From: Hartmannibacter diazotrophicus
GTDB lineage: Bacteria; Pseudomonadota; Alphaproteobacteria; Rhizobiales; Pleomorphomonadaceae
Direction of reading: 5' to 3'
DNA: 64,000 nt
Assembly: GCF_900231165.1 (NCBI RefSeq)
Contig: NZ_LT960614.1
Coordinates: forward strand, 3,160,550 to 3,224,549
Shown here: in pieces, positions 17,932-28,400 of the stretch
Layout of the letters: every line of letters starts with the position of its first letter
Position numbering within the stretch: position 1 is the first letter of the stretch
The notes under the pieces: generated by a model
What the model was told of the DNA's origin: nothing
Seen by the model: the letters and a program-made list of their open reading frames with translations, nothing else
Database searches by the model: none
Position numbers and translations under genes: made by a program

Positions 17932-18690
17932 TCACGCCGCTTCCTGGCCGACATAGTCGGCATAGCCGTTCTTTTCCAACTCCAGCGCCAGTTCCGGCCC
18001 GCCGGTCTTGACGATCCGGCCGGCGGAAAGAACGTGCACCACGTCCGGCACGATATGGTCGAGCAGGCGCTGGTAATGGGTGATGACGACGAAGGCGCGG
18101 TCCGGCGAACGCAACGCGTTGACGCCGTCGGAAACGACCTTGAGCGCGTCGATGTCGAGGCCGGAATCGGTCTCGTCGAGAATGCAGAGCTTCGGCTCGA
18201 GCAGGGCCATCTGCATGATCTCGTTGCGCTTCTTCTCGCCGCCGGAGAAACCGACGTTGAGCGGCCGCTTCAGCATCTCGGCCGAGATGTTGAGGCGCTT
18301 CGAGGTTTCCTTGACGAGGCGCATGAAGTCCGGCGTCGTGATCTCGCTCGTCCCCCGCGCCTTGCGCTGGGCGTTGATCGCGGCCTTCAGGAAGGTCATC
18401 GTCGCAACGCCCGGGATTTCGATCGGATACTGGAAGGCAAGGAAGAAGCCGGCCGCCGCGCGCTCGTCCGGCCCCAATTCCAGGATCGACTCGCCGTTGA
18501 AGAGGATGTCGCCCTCGGTGACCTCATAGTCGTCCTTGCCCGCGAGGACATAGGAAAGAGTCGACTTGCCAGAGCCGTTCGGGCCCATGATGGCGTGCAC
18601 CTTGCCGGCCTCGATGGTCAGGTCGATGCCCTTCAGGATCTCGGTGCCGTCTTCGGCAATGCGGGCATGCAGGTTCTTGATCTCAAGCAT
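17932..18690 (-). CDS. sufC: Fe-S assembly ATPase SufC
   Basis: 252 residues, soluble ABC-type ATPase that drives shape change of SufBD during cluster assembly. Walker A GPNGSGKST (residues 36-44), Q-loop FLAFQYPIEIPG, signature FSGGEKKRNEI, Walker B LCILDETDSGLDID, and a switch His in VITHYQR. The ATG at 18690 begins the usual MLEIKNLHA; an in-frame GTG three codons upstream (18699) sits too close to its AGGA site to be preferred. Confidence 0.96.
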   Translation of the reverse strand: MLEIKNLHARIAEDGTEILKGIDLTIEAGKVHAIMGPNGSGKSTLSYVLAGKDDYEVTEGDILFNGESILELGPDERAAAGFFLAFQYPIEIPGVATMTFLKAAINAQRKARGTSEITTPDFMRLVKETSKRLNISAEMLKRPLNVGFSGGEKKRNEIMQMALLEPKLCILDETDSGLDIDALKVVSDGVNALRSPDRAFVVITHYQRLLDHIVPDVVHVLSAGRIVKTGGPELALELEKNGYADYVGQEAA

Positions 18691-18815
18691 TTTCGTCACG
18701 TTTCCTATCGTTTCCAGGCCTCGACGCTGTCGCGGAGGCCGAATTTCGCAATCACTTGTCCGTACCGGTCATGGACCGCGAAAGCGGACCATGACCGAAT
18801 TCAAGTGTGAAGCAG

Positions 18816-20294
18816 TCAGCCGACGCTGCCCTCGAGGCTGATGCCGATCAGCTTCTGGGTCTCGACCATGAATTCCATCGGCAGGTGCTGCAGCACGTCC
18901 TTGACGAAGCCGTTGACAATGAGCGCCACCGCCTCCTCCTCGGAAAGCCCGCGCGAGGTGCAGTAGAACATCTGGTCGTCGGAGATCTTCGAGGTCGTCG
19001 CCTCATGCTCGAAGACGGCGGTCGCGTTGCGGCTCTCGATATAGGGCACCGTATGGGCGCCGCAGGTCTCGCCGATCAGAAGGCTGTCGCACTGCGTGAA
19101 GTTGCGCGCGTTGTCGGCCTTGCGGTTCGCCGAGACGAGGCCGCGATAGGTGTTGTTCGACTTGCCGGCGGAAATGCCCTTGGAAATGATCCGCGAGCGC
19201 GTGTTCTTGCCGAGATGGACCATCTTGGTGCCGCTGTCGATCTGCTGGCGGCCGTTCGAGATGGCGATCGAATAGAATTCGCCGACCGAATTGTCGCCGC
19301 GCAGGATGCAGCTCGGGTATTTCCAGGTGATCGCCGAACCGGTCTCGACCTGCGTCCAGGAGATCTTCGAGTTGTCGCCGCGGCAATCGCCGCGCTTGGT
19401 CACAAAGTTGTAGACGCCGCCCTTGCCATTCTTGTCGCCCGGATACCAGTTCTGGACGGTGGAATACTTGATCTCGGCGTCCTTCAGCGCGACCAGTTCG
19501 ACGACGGCCGCGTGAAGCTGGTTCTCGTCGCGGGTCGGCGCGGTGCAGCCTTCCAGATACGAGACATAGGAGCCTTCGTCGGCGATGATCAGCGTGCGCT
19601 CGAACTGGCCGGTGTTCTTCTCGTTGATGCGGAAATAGGTCGAAAGCTCCATCGGGCAGCGCACGCCCTTGGGGATGTAGACAAACGAACCGTCCGAGAA
19701 CACCGCCGAATTCAGCGTCGCATAGAAGTTATCCGACGTCGGAACGACCGTGCCGAGATACTTCTTCACAAGCTCGGGATGCTCGCGCACCGCCTCGGAG
19801 ATCGAGCAGAAGATCACGCCGTGCTTGGCAAGCTCCGCCTTGAAGGTGGTGACGACCGAAACGCTGTCGAAGACGGCATCGACGGCAACCCGCGGCTTGT
19901 CGGAGCCTTCGACACCGGCAAGGATTTCCTGCTCCTTGAGCGGAATGCCGAGCTTCTCGTAGGTCGCCAGCAACTCCGGGTCGACCTCGTCGAGGCTCTT
20001 CGGACCCGCCGTCTTCTTCGGAGCGGAATAGTAGTAGAGATCCTGAAAATCGATCTTCGGATACTCGACACGCGCCCAGGTCGGCTCGCTCATGGTCTGC
20101 CAGCGGCGGAACGCTTCAAGGCGCCAGTCCAGCAACCACTGCGGCTCGCCCTTCTTGGCGGAAATATAGCGGACGGTGCTCTCGTCGAGCCCCTTGGGCG
20201 CAAGCTCGGACTCGATGATTGTCTCGAAACCGTACTTGTACTTGTCAACGTCAATCGCCGAGACGGTTTCGATCGTCTCTTGAACTGCAGCCAT
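18816..20294 (-). CDS. sufB: Fe-S scaffold subunit SufB
   Basis: 492 residues, main scaffold subunit of SufBC2D. It shows [39 protein letters not shown], the sulfur-handling region [41 protein letters not shown], and the C-terminal [18 protein letters not shown] at 20294 with a GGAG site upstream. It lies between the desulfurase gene and sufC, 127 and 125 bases from each; both gaps are longer than usual for this operon but hold no gene. Confidence 0.96.
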   Translation of the reverse strand: MAAVQETIETVSAIDVDKYKYGFETIIESELAPKGLDESTVRYISAKKGEPQWLLDWRLEAFRRWQTMSEPTWARVEYPKIDFQDLYYYSAPKKTAGPKSLDEVDPELLATYEKLGIPLKEQEILAGVEGSDKPRVAVDAVFDSVSVVTTFKAELAKHGVIFCSISEAVREHPELVKKYLGTVVPTSDNFYATLNSAVFSDGSFVYIPKGVRCPMELSTYFRINEKNTGQFERTLIIADEGSYVSYLEGCTAPTRDENQLHAAVVELVALKDAEIKYSTVQNWYPGDKNGKGGVYNFVTKRGDCRGDNSKISWTQVETGSAITWKYPSCILRGDNSVGEFYSIAISNGRQQIDSGTKMVHLGKNTRSRIISKGISAGKSNNTYRGLVSANRKADNARNFTQCDSLLIGETCGAHTVPYIESRNATAVFEHEATTSKISDDQMFYCTSRGLSEEEAVALIVNGFVKDVLQHLPMEFMVETQKLIGISLEGSVG

Positions 20295-20421
20295 TTTCTC
20301 ACTCCATCCGAGGCGGCTTCAAGGGCCGCGGGATTGCGTCTTCTCTATCGAAATGCCTGACGAGGCGCGCGCTGTCGATGCGGGTCGGTCTCAAGAACCG
20401 GCACATCATCGGGCAAGCTTT

Positions 20422-21630
20422 TCAGGCCGCGCGGCTTTCGCCGCTGTCTCCCTTCAGATCCTGTTGCGTCTGCGCGCCCGCAAGCCCTTTGGCAACCTTG
20501 CGCCATTCGGCAACGAACCGGTCGATCTCGTCGGCCGTCGTCTCAAGGCCGAGGCTGATGCGCAGTCCTCTCCTTGCCATATCGTGGTCGAGGCCCATGG
20601 CCGCAAGCACATGGCTGGGTCCCACCTTGCCCGACGAACACGCGGAACCCGAGGAGACCGCGATGCCGGCGAGATCGAAGGCGATGACGGCGGTCTCCGC
20701 ATCCAGCCCCTCGGCGGCGATCGCCAGCGTGTTCGGAAGGCGCGGCGCATTCGCCGAAAGAACCCGGACCGAAGGCGCGAAGTCCGTCATCGCGCCCTGC
20801 AGGCGGTCGCGAAGCGCCGCAATTTCAGGCCAGCCAGCCATCTCCGCGCGAGCATGCTCGACCGCGGCGGCAAAGCCGGAGATGGCGGCGACATTCTCGG
20901 TGCCGGCACGGGCATAGCCCTCCTGCCCACCACCAGTGATGAGCGGTGCGAAGGAAATCATGTCGGTTGCCCTGACGATCGCGCCCGCACCCTGCGGCCC
21001 GCCGATCTTGTGGGCCGACAGCGTGATGACGTCCGCACCGAGCGTTGCAAGATCGATTTCGATCTTGCCGAGCGCCTGCACGGCATCGCTGTGCATCAGC
21101 CCGTGCGCGGCATGCGTCAGCGCCGCGATCTCGCTCACCGGCTGGAGGACGCCCGTCTCGTTGTTGGCGAGCATGACGGAAACGAATGGCCGCTCACCGG
21201 CGGCGGCGATCTCGCCGAGGCGATGCGCCAGCCAGCCGAGGTCGACGAGCCCTTCGCCGTCCACCGGGATCGTCTCGACGCGGTCGGCCGCAAAGCGCCC
21301 GCCCTTGAGGACGCAGGGGTGCTCGACGGCGGAGACGAGAAGCCGGTCGAAGGTGAGCGGCTTGCCGTTCATGTGCCAGTCGGGCGTCAGCACGGTCATC
21401 GCGGCCTCAGAGCCGCCTGACGTGAAGGTGACGGCCTTGGGGCTTGCCCCGACGAAGCCGGCAAGCACGCGGCGCGCGGCATTGATCCGCTGGCGGGCCG
21501 CCCGCCCCTCGCCATGGACGGAGGAGGCATTCCCGGACGCCGACAAGGCATCGATCATCGCCTGGCGCGCGCTTTCCAGCAGCGGCGCTCCGGCGTTATG
21601 ATCAAGATAGATGCGCTTTGCGGGTGCCAA
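20422..21630 (-). CDS. Cysteine desulfurase, IscS/NifS group I
   Basis: 402 residues, first gene of the suf operon. Group I desulfurase: YLDHNAGAPL near the start, PLP Lys in SAHKIGGPQG, and active-site Cys in a flexible loop SSGSACSSGKVGPSH. Start is probably TTG at 21630: it directly precedes APAKRIYLDHNA and has GAGGAAG eight bases upstream; a TTG 13 codons earlier lacks a site. With sufS downstream, the operon encodes two desulfurases of different groups, as in other Hyphomicrobiales. Upstream lies an Irr-box-like sequence, so iron control is likely. Confidence 0.92.
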   Translation of the reverse strand: MAPAKRIYLDHNAGAPLLESARQAMIDALSASGNASSVHGEGRAARQRINAARRVLAGFVGASPKAVTFTSGGSEAAMTVLTPDWHMNGKPLTFDRLLVSAVEHPCVLKGGRFAADRVETIPVDGEGLVDLGWLAHRLGEIAAAGERPFVSVMLANNETGVLQPVSEIAALTHAAHGLMHSDAVQALGKIEIDLATLGADVITLSAHKIGGPQGAGAIVRATDMISFAPLITGGGQEGYARAGTENVAAISGFAAAVEHARAEMAGWPEIAALRDRLQGAMTDFAPSVRVLSANAPRLPNTLAIAAEGLDAETAVIAFDLAGIAVSSGSACSSGKVGPSHVLAAMGLDHDMARRGLRISLGLETTADEIDRFVAEWRKVAKGLAGAQTQQDLKGDSGESRAA

Positions 21631-21723
21631 CTTGGTCTCTTCCTCGATGCCCGGTTTCGTCGATCTCAAAGCCTGCCTGAATCCCGATTTTCAGATGTCG
21701 TCGGGTCTATCGGCCTGTCGCTC

Positions 21724-21740
21724 TTTAGACGAATTACAAA
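21724..21740 (-). promoter_or_regulatory. Candidate Irr (iron control element) box upstream of suf operon
   Basis: On the suf strand the sequence reads TTTGTAATTCGTCTAAA. Against the rhizobial Irr-box pattern TTTAGAA-N3-TTCTAAA it matches 11 of 14 fixed positions, with the right half TCTAAA intact. It lies about 95-110 bases upstream of the first suf gene. Comparative studies predict Irr, RirA or IscR control of suf operons in this order. The assignment is inference from the match and position. Confidence 0.45.
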
Positions 21741-21770
21741 TTCGGAAATTCACTCCGAAATTTCGAATTT
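21738..21770. promoter_or_regulatory. AT-rich inverted repeat next to the Irr-like box
   Basis: AAATTCGGAAATT (21738-21750) and AAATTTCGAATTT (21758-21770) are inverted copies with one bulged base and a 7-base centre. It overlaps the edge of the Irr-like box by three bases. It could be a second operator or part of the promoter for the suf operon. Confidence 0.35.
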
Positions 21771-22105
21771 TTTTCTCCGGTCCCGCACCCCATATAGACC
21801 GTGACACGATCCTCGTCGCCGGACGGTCCCTGCGCCCCGATCGTCGCAGGCGGCCGATTCTGCCGTCGTCCGCTTGGATGAGGTCGGATTTTTCTTGACG
21901 TCGGCGCGAAGGACGCGCCATGTCGCGAACCGACAACAAGAACGACCATCGAAACCGTCGCGGACCTTACCTATATAGGGTCCACAGCAGTTTCGAATAG
22001 TTCCAAAGTTTGTAGGCAGCAGGCCGTCGCGAGTCAAGGTGAGACTACGTGACTCTCCGTAAAGGCTGCCCGTCTCAAAACGCCCAGGAAGGTTGAAGAC
22101 ACCGA

Positions 22106-22756
22106 ATGCCTGAAGTGATTTTCAACGGACCGGCCGGCCGGATCGAAGGCCGTTTCCAGCCGTCCAAGGAGCGCAACGCTCCGATCGCTCTCATCCTGCA
22201 TCCGCACCCCCAGTTTGGCGGCACGATGAACAACGCGATCGCCTACCAGCTCTTCTATATGTTCAAGGAACGCGGTTTCGCCGTTCTCAGGTTCAACTTC
22301 CGCGGCGTCGGCCGCAGCCAGGGCGCGTTCGACCATGGCGCTGGCGAACTGTCCGATGCCGCCTCGGCGCTCGACTGGGTCCAGACCGTCCATCCGGATG
22401 CACGCGCCTGCTGGGTTGCCGGCTTTTCCTTCGGCGCCTGGATCGGCATGCAGCTTCTGATGCGCCGTCCGGAAATCGAGGGCTTCATCTCGGTCGCCCC
22501 GCCCGCGAACCTGCATGACTTCTCCTTCCTCGCCCCCTGCCCGTCGTCCGGCCTGATCATTCACGGCGACGCCGACAAGGTGGCGCCGACGAAGGACGTT
22601 CAGACGCTTGTGGACAAGCTGAAGAGCCAGAAGGGCATCACGATCGAGCAGCAGATCATGACCGGTGCCAACCACTTTTTCGAGAACCGCGTCGACGAGC
22701 TGATTGACTACTGCGGCGACTATGTCGACCGCCGGATGGCGATGTCGGAAGTCTGA
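22106..22756 (+). CDS. COG2945-type alpha/beta hydrolase
   Basis: 216 residues. The opening LILHPHPQFGGTMNN near residue 30 and LRFNFRGVGRSQGAFDHG are typical of the COG2945 group of small hydrolases. The nucleophile elbow is GFSFGAW (residue about 110), the acid is in IHGDADKVAPT (about 160), and the His in TGANHFFENR (about 195). Substrate unknown. ATG at 22106 with a GGAAGG site. Stands alone and is followed at once by a terminator; divergent from the suf operon. Confidence 0.9.
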   Translation: MPEVIFNGPAGRIEGRFQPSKERNAPIALILHPHPQFGGTMNNAIAYQLFYMFKERGFAVLRFNFRGVGRSQGAFDHGAGELSDAASALDWVQTVHPDARACWVAGFSFGAWIGMQLLMRRPEIEGFISVAPPANLHDFSFLAPCPSSGLIIHGDADKVAPTKDVQTLVDKLKSQKGITIEQQIMTGANHFFENRVDELIDYCGDYVDRRMAMSEV

Positions 22757-22780
22757 CCGGTTTTCATCGGGAATTTCGAG

Positions 22781-22815
22781 AGCGGGTCTGTCAAACGGCA
22801 GGCCCGCTTTCTTTT
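22781..22815 (+). terminator. Rho-independent terminator after the COG2945 hydrolase gene
   Basis: AGCGGGTCTG (22781-22790) pairs with CAGGCCCGCT (22799-22808), one G-T pair, 8-base loop, then TTCTTTTTG. It begins 25 bases past the stop. Confidence 0.85.
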
Positions 22816-22864
22816 TGACCAACAACCACGCATATCGGCCAACGGCCATCTCGCGGCAGATGTC

Positions 22865-24001
22865 TCACGCCGCTTCGGCCACCACACCGCCGCGCATCGG
22901 TTCCCTGACGCCCGTCGTTCCCGGAAAGGTCAGCGGCAATCCCCTGACGCTGCGCGCCGCCAAGAACCCGAAGGCCTGGGCCTCGACGAAATCGCCGGCA
23001 AAGCCGAGCGTGTCGCCAGCAACCGCATCGACGCCGCACGCCTCGGCGATATGCCCGAGGAGCACCGGATTGCGCGCGCCGCCGCCAACCGCCACGATCC
23101 GCGTCGGCCGATCCGGCAGCAGGGCGATCCCCGCCGCCAGAGACCGGGCCGTGAAAGCTGCCAGCGTCGCCAGCCCGTCCTCCACGGAAAGCGCCTCCAC
23201 CGCCGATGCATCGAAGGCGTCGCGGTCGAGCGATTTCGGCCACGGCGCGGCAAAGTAGGGATTGTCCATCAGCCGGGCGAGCGTTGCCTCGTAGACTCGG
23301 CCCTTGGCGGCAATCTGTCCCGCCTCGTCGAATGCATGCCCGAGGCGGCGCGAAATGAAATCGTCCATCAGCGCGTTGGCCGGCCCGGTGTCGAAGGCGC
23401 CAAGCGTTCCGTCCGCCCCGAGATAGGTGATGTTGGCAACGCCGCCGAGATTGGCGAGCACGACCGGCAGGGCAAGCCCGGCCCTTTGCGCCAGCGCCCG
23501 GTGATAGACGGGAACGAGCGGCGCGCCCTGCCCGCCGCTCGCGACATCAGCCGCGCGCATGTCGAAGATGACCGGCAGACCCGTTTCATGTGCAAGCCGC
23601 GCCCCATCGCCGATCTGCACGGTCAGACGCCGATCCGGCGCATGAAACACGGTCTGTCCGTGGAAACCCACGAGTGCCGCCGCGATGCCCGCTTCATCTG
23701 CCTTTGCCACAAGCGTTCGGACGACCTCGATATGGCAGTCGGTGACGATGCGCTCCGCTTCCGCCAGTGCCGGAGGGCGGGCTGATCGGTCATCGAGGCC
23801 GCGCGCTTCCTTCAGCGCCGCCCGCATCGCGTCGCGCTCACGCTCCTTGTAGGGCCGGAAATGGGTCGGACCAAAGTCGGCAATCGTCTCGCCATCCGTC
23901 AGGATCAGGGCGGCGTCGACGCCATCCATGGAGGTCCCGCTCATGAGACCGAGACACCAGACCGGCCGGCCGGCTTGGGGAACAGGATGGGACGAATTCA
24001 T
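22865..24001 (-). CDS. anmK: Anhydro-N-acetylmuramic acid kinase
   Basis: 378 residues. AnmK phosphorylates and opens 1,6-anhydro-MurNAc released by lytic transglycosylases, feeding it back to peptidoglycan synthesis. Conserved elements: [16 protein letters not shown] near the N-terminus, [34 protein letters not shown] and [11 protein letters not shown]. The ATG at 24001 has GGAGG nine bases upstream; an in-frame TTG 15 codons earlier is not needed. Divergent from tyrS across 134 bases. Confidence 0.95.
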   Translation of the reverse strand: MNSSHPVPQAGRPVWCLGLMSGTSMDGVDAALILTDGETIADFGPTHFRPYKERERDAMRAALKEARGLDDRSARPPALAEAERIVTDCHIEVVRTLVAKADEAGIAAALVGFHGQTVFHAPDRRLTVQIGDGARLAHETGLPVIFDMRAADVASGGQGAPLVPVYHRALAQRAGLALPVVLANLGGVANITYLGADGTLGAFDTGPANALMDDFISRRLGHAFDEAGQIAAKGRVYEATLARLMDNPYFAAPWPKSLDRDAFDASAVEALSVEDGLATLAAFTARSLAAGIALLPDRPTRIVAVGGGARNPVLLGHIAEACGVDAVAGDTLGFAGDFVEAQAFGFLAARSVRGLPLTFPGTTGVREPMRGGVVAEAA

Positions 24002-24135
24002 CTCGCAGACCTCCGAGCGGATCAGTGAAGGCGCATCGCCGTCCAAATTCAGGCGTGAATCACCGTCCGTTCTTTGCTAAACACCGCGCCACGCGGCGCC
24101 AAGTCCTGCCGCTGGATCAAGAGGAATTGGGTTTC

Positions 24136-25389
24136 ATGAGCGCGTTCAAGTCGGATTTCCTGAATGTCCTGTCGGAACGCGGCTTTGTCCACCAGATCTC
24201 CGACCCGGAGGGGCTGGACGCGGCCGCCGTCAAGGGTCCGATCACCGGCTATATCGGCTTCGATCCGACGGCGCCAAGCCTGCACGCCGGCTCGCTGATC
24301 CAGATCATGATGCTGCACTGGCTGCAGGCCACCGGCCACCGCGCCATCTCGCTGATGGGCGGCGGCACCGGCATGGTGGGCGACCCCTCCTTCAAGGACG
24401 AGGCGCGTCAGCTCATGACGCTGGAGACGATCGAGGCCAACATCGCATCGATCAAGCGCGTGTTCTCGAACTATCTCGACTACGACGCCAACACGCACAC
24501 CGCGCTGATGATCAACAACGCGGAATGGCTGCGCGAGCTGAACTATCTGGAATTCCTGCGCGATGTCGGCCGCCATTTCTCGGTCAACCGCATGCTGTCC
24601 TTTGACAGCGTGAAGCTCCGGCTGGAGCGCGAGCAGTCGCTCTCCTTCCTCGAGTTCAACTACATGATCCTGCAGGCCTATGACTTCGTGGAACTGGCCA
24701 AGCGCTACGACTGCCAGCTGCAGATGGGCGGCTCCGACCAGTGGGGCAACATCGTCAACGGCATCGACCTCGGCCATCGCATGGGCACGAAACAGCTCTT
24801 CGCGCTGACCTCGCCGCTGCTGACCACGTCGTCCGGCGCCAAGATGGGCAAGACGGCGAACGGCGCGGTCTGGCTCAACGCGGACATGATGAGCCCCTAT
24901 GATTTCTGGCAGTACTGGCGCAACACCGAGGACGCTGACGTCGAGCGCTTCCTGAAGCTCTACACGACCATGCCGCTCTCCGAGGTCGCCAGGCTCGCCG
25001 CCCTCGGCGGATCGGAGATCAACGAGGCCAAGAAGGTGCTCGCCACCGAGATCACCGCCCTGCTCCACGGCCGTGAGGCCGCCGAGACGGCTGCGGAAAC
25101 CGCGCGCAAGACCTTCGAGGAAGGCGCCCTTTCCGAAGATCTGCCGACCATCGAGATCCCGGCCGCCGAGCTCGATGCCGGCCTCGGCGTCCTGACCGCC
25201 TTCGTGACGGCCGGCCTCGTCGCCAGCAACGGCGAGGCTCGCCGCGCGGTTCAGGGCGGCGGCCTCAAGGTCAACGACAAGACGGTTTTCGACCCCAAGG
25301 CGGCGCTGGCGCGCACCGACCTCAACGCCGACGGCGTCATCAAGCTCTCCTTCGGGCGCAAGAAGCACGTGCTGCTGAAAGCGGTCTGA
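24136..25389 (+). CDS. tyrS: Tyrosyl-tRNA synthetase
   Basis: 417 residues, charges tRNA-Tyr. Class I motifs are LHAG at about 49-52 (HIGH equivalent) and KMGKT in [13 protein letters not shown] (KMSKS equivalent). Tyrosine-binding region: [14 protein letters not shown]. The C-terminal S4-like RNA-binding domain starts near 350 ([21 protein letters not shown]). ATG at 24136 with GAGGAA upstream; the frame stays open to 24025 without homology. Convergent with the AsmA-like gene; the 37 bases between contain an imperfect GC hairpin but no T-run. Confidence 0.96.
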   Translation: MSAFKSDFLNVLSERGFVHQISDPEGLDAAAVKGPITGYIGFDPTAPSLHAGSLIQIMMLHWLQATGHRAISLMGGGTGMVGDPSFKDEARQLMTLETIEANIASIKRVFSNYLDYDANTHTALMINNAEWLRELNYLEFLRDVGRHFSVNRMLSFDSVKLRLEREQSLSFLEFNYMILQAYDFVELAKRYDCQLQMGGSDQWGNIVNGIDLGHRMGTKQLFALTSPLLTTSSGAKMGKTANGAVWLNADMMSPYDFWQYWRNTEDADVERFLKLYTTMPLSEVARLAALGGSEINEAKKVLATEITALLHGREAAETAAETARKTFEEGALSEDLPTIEIPAAELDAGLGVLTAFVTAGLVASNGEARRAVQGGGLKVNDKTVFDPKAALARTDLNADGVIKLSFGRKKHVLLKAV

Positions 25390-25426
25390 TTGGACGAGGT
25401 GCGGGGCTGGAAGACCGGTCCCGCCC

Positions 25427-28400
25427 TCACCCGAGTTCGAAGAGTTTCCTCAGAATTCCCGGCGCGACCACTGACAGCGGATTGATCGAGAGCTGCGGTT
25501 CGGAAATCGGTCCGCTCAGGTGATAGGTGACGCCGACGAGACCGGCGCGACCACTGGCGAACAGCGTCTGCCCGAGGATCGGAATCCGCGAGAGGAAGTT
25601 GTCGAAGGTTCCGGCCGGGAAATAGGACCCGGTGATCCTCAGCACATTGCGACGGAAGTCGACATCGCCCTGAAGCGAAAGGCCGGCATTCGCCGCCCGC
25701 ACCATGCCGTCCGAAATCGAAACGCGGCCATCCGCGAAGGACAGATCGAGCAGCAGGCGCCGGATCTGCACTTCTCTTGCGTCCTGCGGATTGTTGGGAT
25801 CGGGCGCCTCGGACGCAAGGCGGGCCAATGCCGGCTCGCCGACGATCTTCCAGCGCTGACCGTCGACGCGCCCCGTGACCCTGCCGGCCTTGTCGATACT
25901 GGCCTGGAACGTCGTCCGCCCGCCATAGACACGCGTGTAGAAGCCGAGGAAGCGCAGCAGCCGGCCCGTTTCGCTCGCCTCGACCATCAGCCTGCGCTGG
26001 TCCCCCCCGGCATCCATCGTCGCCGACGTCGCGCCGCCGCCGGATGTCTGTGCGGTCAGCGACAGGTCGGCCAGACCCGCTGCCAGAATGGTCGCGTCGA
26101 GATTGACGCCATCGAGCGCCTCGTCGTAGTTGCCGAGGACGTTGTCGACCCGCACCTGGAGATTTATCGGGCCGAAAGCCCCATTGACGCCGACGGGGCT
26201 TTGCTGCGTCTGCGCCTTCAGGAAGCCGCGCGCGTCGAACTGCGCGCCGGTGATGAAGAGATCATGGCCGCCGTTTGCGGCCGCGCCGAAGGAAACCTGC
26301 ATCTTGTCGCCGCGCGACAATCGCACCAGCGGGAACTTCGCCAGCACCAGCCGACCGTCGTCGAGCCGAAGCGATCCCTCCGCCCGAGCCACACCTGCGT
26401 CGAAGACGATCTTCTCCACTTGCGTGCTGTCCGCCGTCTGGAAGAGACGGAAAGAAGCTGTGGCCGGATCGCCCTTCGGCTTGGACCAGCCGATCGTCGG
26501 CAGGGACAGGCTCGCCGATTTCAGGTCGACGGTCAGATCCTGAAAGTCCTTTCCGTCCTCGGTCTTTCCCGGCTTGACGGTCACGCCGATGTTGCCGCTG
26601 AGCAGGCCCGACATGTCGAGGCCGAGCTTTTTGCGGGCGGCCTCGTCAAGCACCATCTTGAAGGCCGACTGGCCTTCCTCGCCGCCATCGAGGGGCCGGT
26701 CAGCCTCGATCGAGGTATCGACACCGTCGACGCTGGCGTGGCCCGTGACCTTGGCCCGGTTGTCGGCAATCAGGATGTCGATCTCGCCGTTGCTGACCTG
26801 ATGTCCGAGAAAGGGCGTGCGCGCGCCAAGCGCCCTGAGCTCGAGCTGCGCCGTGTACTTGATCCGGTTTACGGGCAGATCCTTGATCAGCGGCATCGCC
26901 AGCGAGACATGCGCGCTGCCGGTCCCCATCAGGTCCGCGGGCGCGACGCCAAGATCATTGCCCTTCGAAAGCGGCAGGCTTTGCCAAAGGGCCAGCATGG
27001 CGGACGCGGTTCCCTCCAGATCCAGCTCCACCGATCCGTCCGGATCGCGCATCGTCACCACCGGAACATGGAAGGTGCCAGCCGGCATATCGAGCGTCTG
27101 GCCGTCCGGGAGCTTTGCCACGCCCTTCTTGAGCGTCACGGTAAACGTGTCGTCCTGCAGGACGCCGTGACCGCTTGCCTGCGTGACGATCGGGCCGCCG
27201 TCGTAGATGTCGAAGGTCACGTCCTCGAAGTCGAATGCAACGGTTGCAGCCCCCGGCGGAAGCGCATCGCCTCCCTCATCGGAGGCGAGCATCATGCCGA
27301 GGTCGATGGAAGCGTCCGTGACGGTGCCCGACTTCAGGTGATCGCGCACCCAGTTATGGGCATTGGTGATGATGAATTCGGGCCAGATGGCCTTGAGTTC
27401 GTCCACGGAGACCGTCTTGGCCGCCCCGGAGAAGGCGACGACGGGCTGCGTCTCATGCATGGCGACCCGCAGCGCCGACGTGAAGCTCAACTGTTCGGAC
27501 TGGGCGGCCAGCCTGTTGACGACGATCGTCCCTTCAGCCGGATCGTAGGTGCCATCGAGAACGAAGTCCGCCGGGCGGCGATTGCTGCCCTCAACGCGGG
27601 CAACGCCCTTCATCGCCAGATTGTAGCGAAACACCGTGTCCGGGCTCTGGGGCATCTCGATGCGCCCGGCCAGCGTGGCACTTCCCCCGGCGAACGCCGT
27701 ACTGGAGGGTGTGATCATGATGGCATGGCCGGCGGGGTCCCACGCGAACGTCAGGTCGGCATGGTGAAGCAGGGTCTCCCCGATGGAATCGCGGTCGCCA
27801 AGGGCGATCTGGCTGAGCGACAACTGCCCGTCAGCGGACAGAACGCGGCCACGGCGATCGATCTCGGCGCTGACATCGGCATCGAACTGCCCCGAAGCGA
27901 AGGGAAGTGCATCGCCGAGACGACGGGCAAGGTCGGCGACATCGACGGAACGGGCAACGACCGCCACCTTGCTGGACTGGCCTCCCGGTTCCGCATTGAT
28001 GGTCATGTTGGCCGACCATGGGCCCGAATCGCCCCGCCCCGCGACACGAAGCTCCACCGGCTCGCCGCGCTCCTGGGACGGCGAGGCCAGCGTGACCGCC
28101 ACCCTGTCGAGCAACGTCACCCGACGGTCGCGATTCGTGGCGGCCATGACCGTCAGCGAGGAAACTTCGGCCGAGCCGAGCCCGGCATGCACCAGTTCGC
28201 CTTCCAGATATCCGAGCATCAGCATGGGATCGGGAATCTCGACGCCGGCGCCGGGCACCATTTCCACCAGCACATGGTCGGCGAAGATGGAGGTGAGCTT
28301 CCTCGACCGCCCCAGAAGCGTCGACCAGTCGGTGGTCGCCTCGACCGTGTTAGCCGAAATGACGTCGCCACTTGCAAGCTTCACCCGGACATCGCGCAGA

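Larger units (their letters stand above)
21631..22105. other. 475-base divergent intergenic region, suf operon versus alpha/beta hydrolase
   Basis: No convincing gene. The left third, nearest the suf operon, is AT-rich and holds an Irr-like box and a longer dyad (given separately). Elsewhere there is a GC-rich hairpin sequence (GGCGCG-AAGGA-CGCGCC, about 21906-21922) and a 10-base palindrome CCTATATAGG near 21972 that could supply a -10 element. No clear -35/-10 pair was found for either direction. Confidence 0.6.

Noticed and set aside
25396-25428. Hairpin between tyrS and the AsmA-like gene as a terminator
   Set aside because: The stem is imperfect and neither strand has a T-run.
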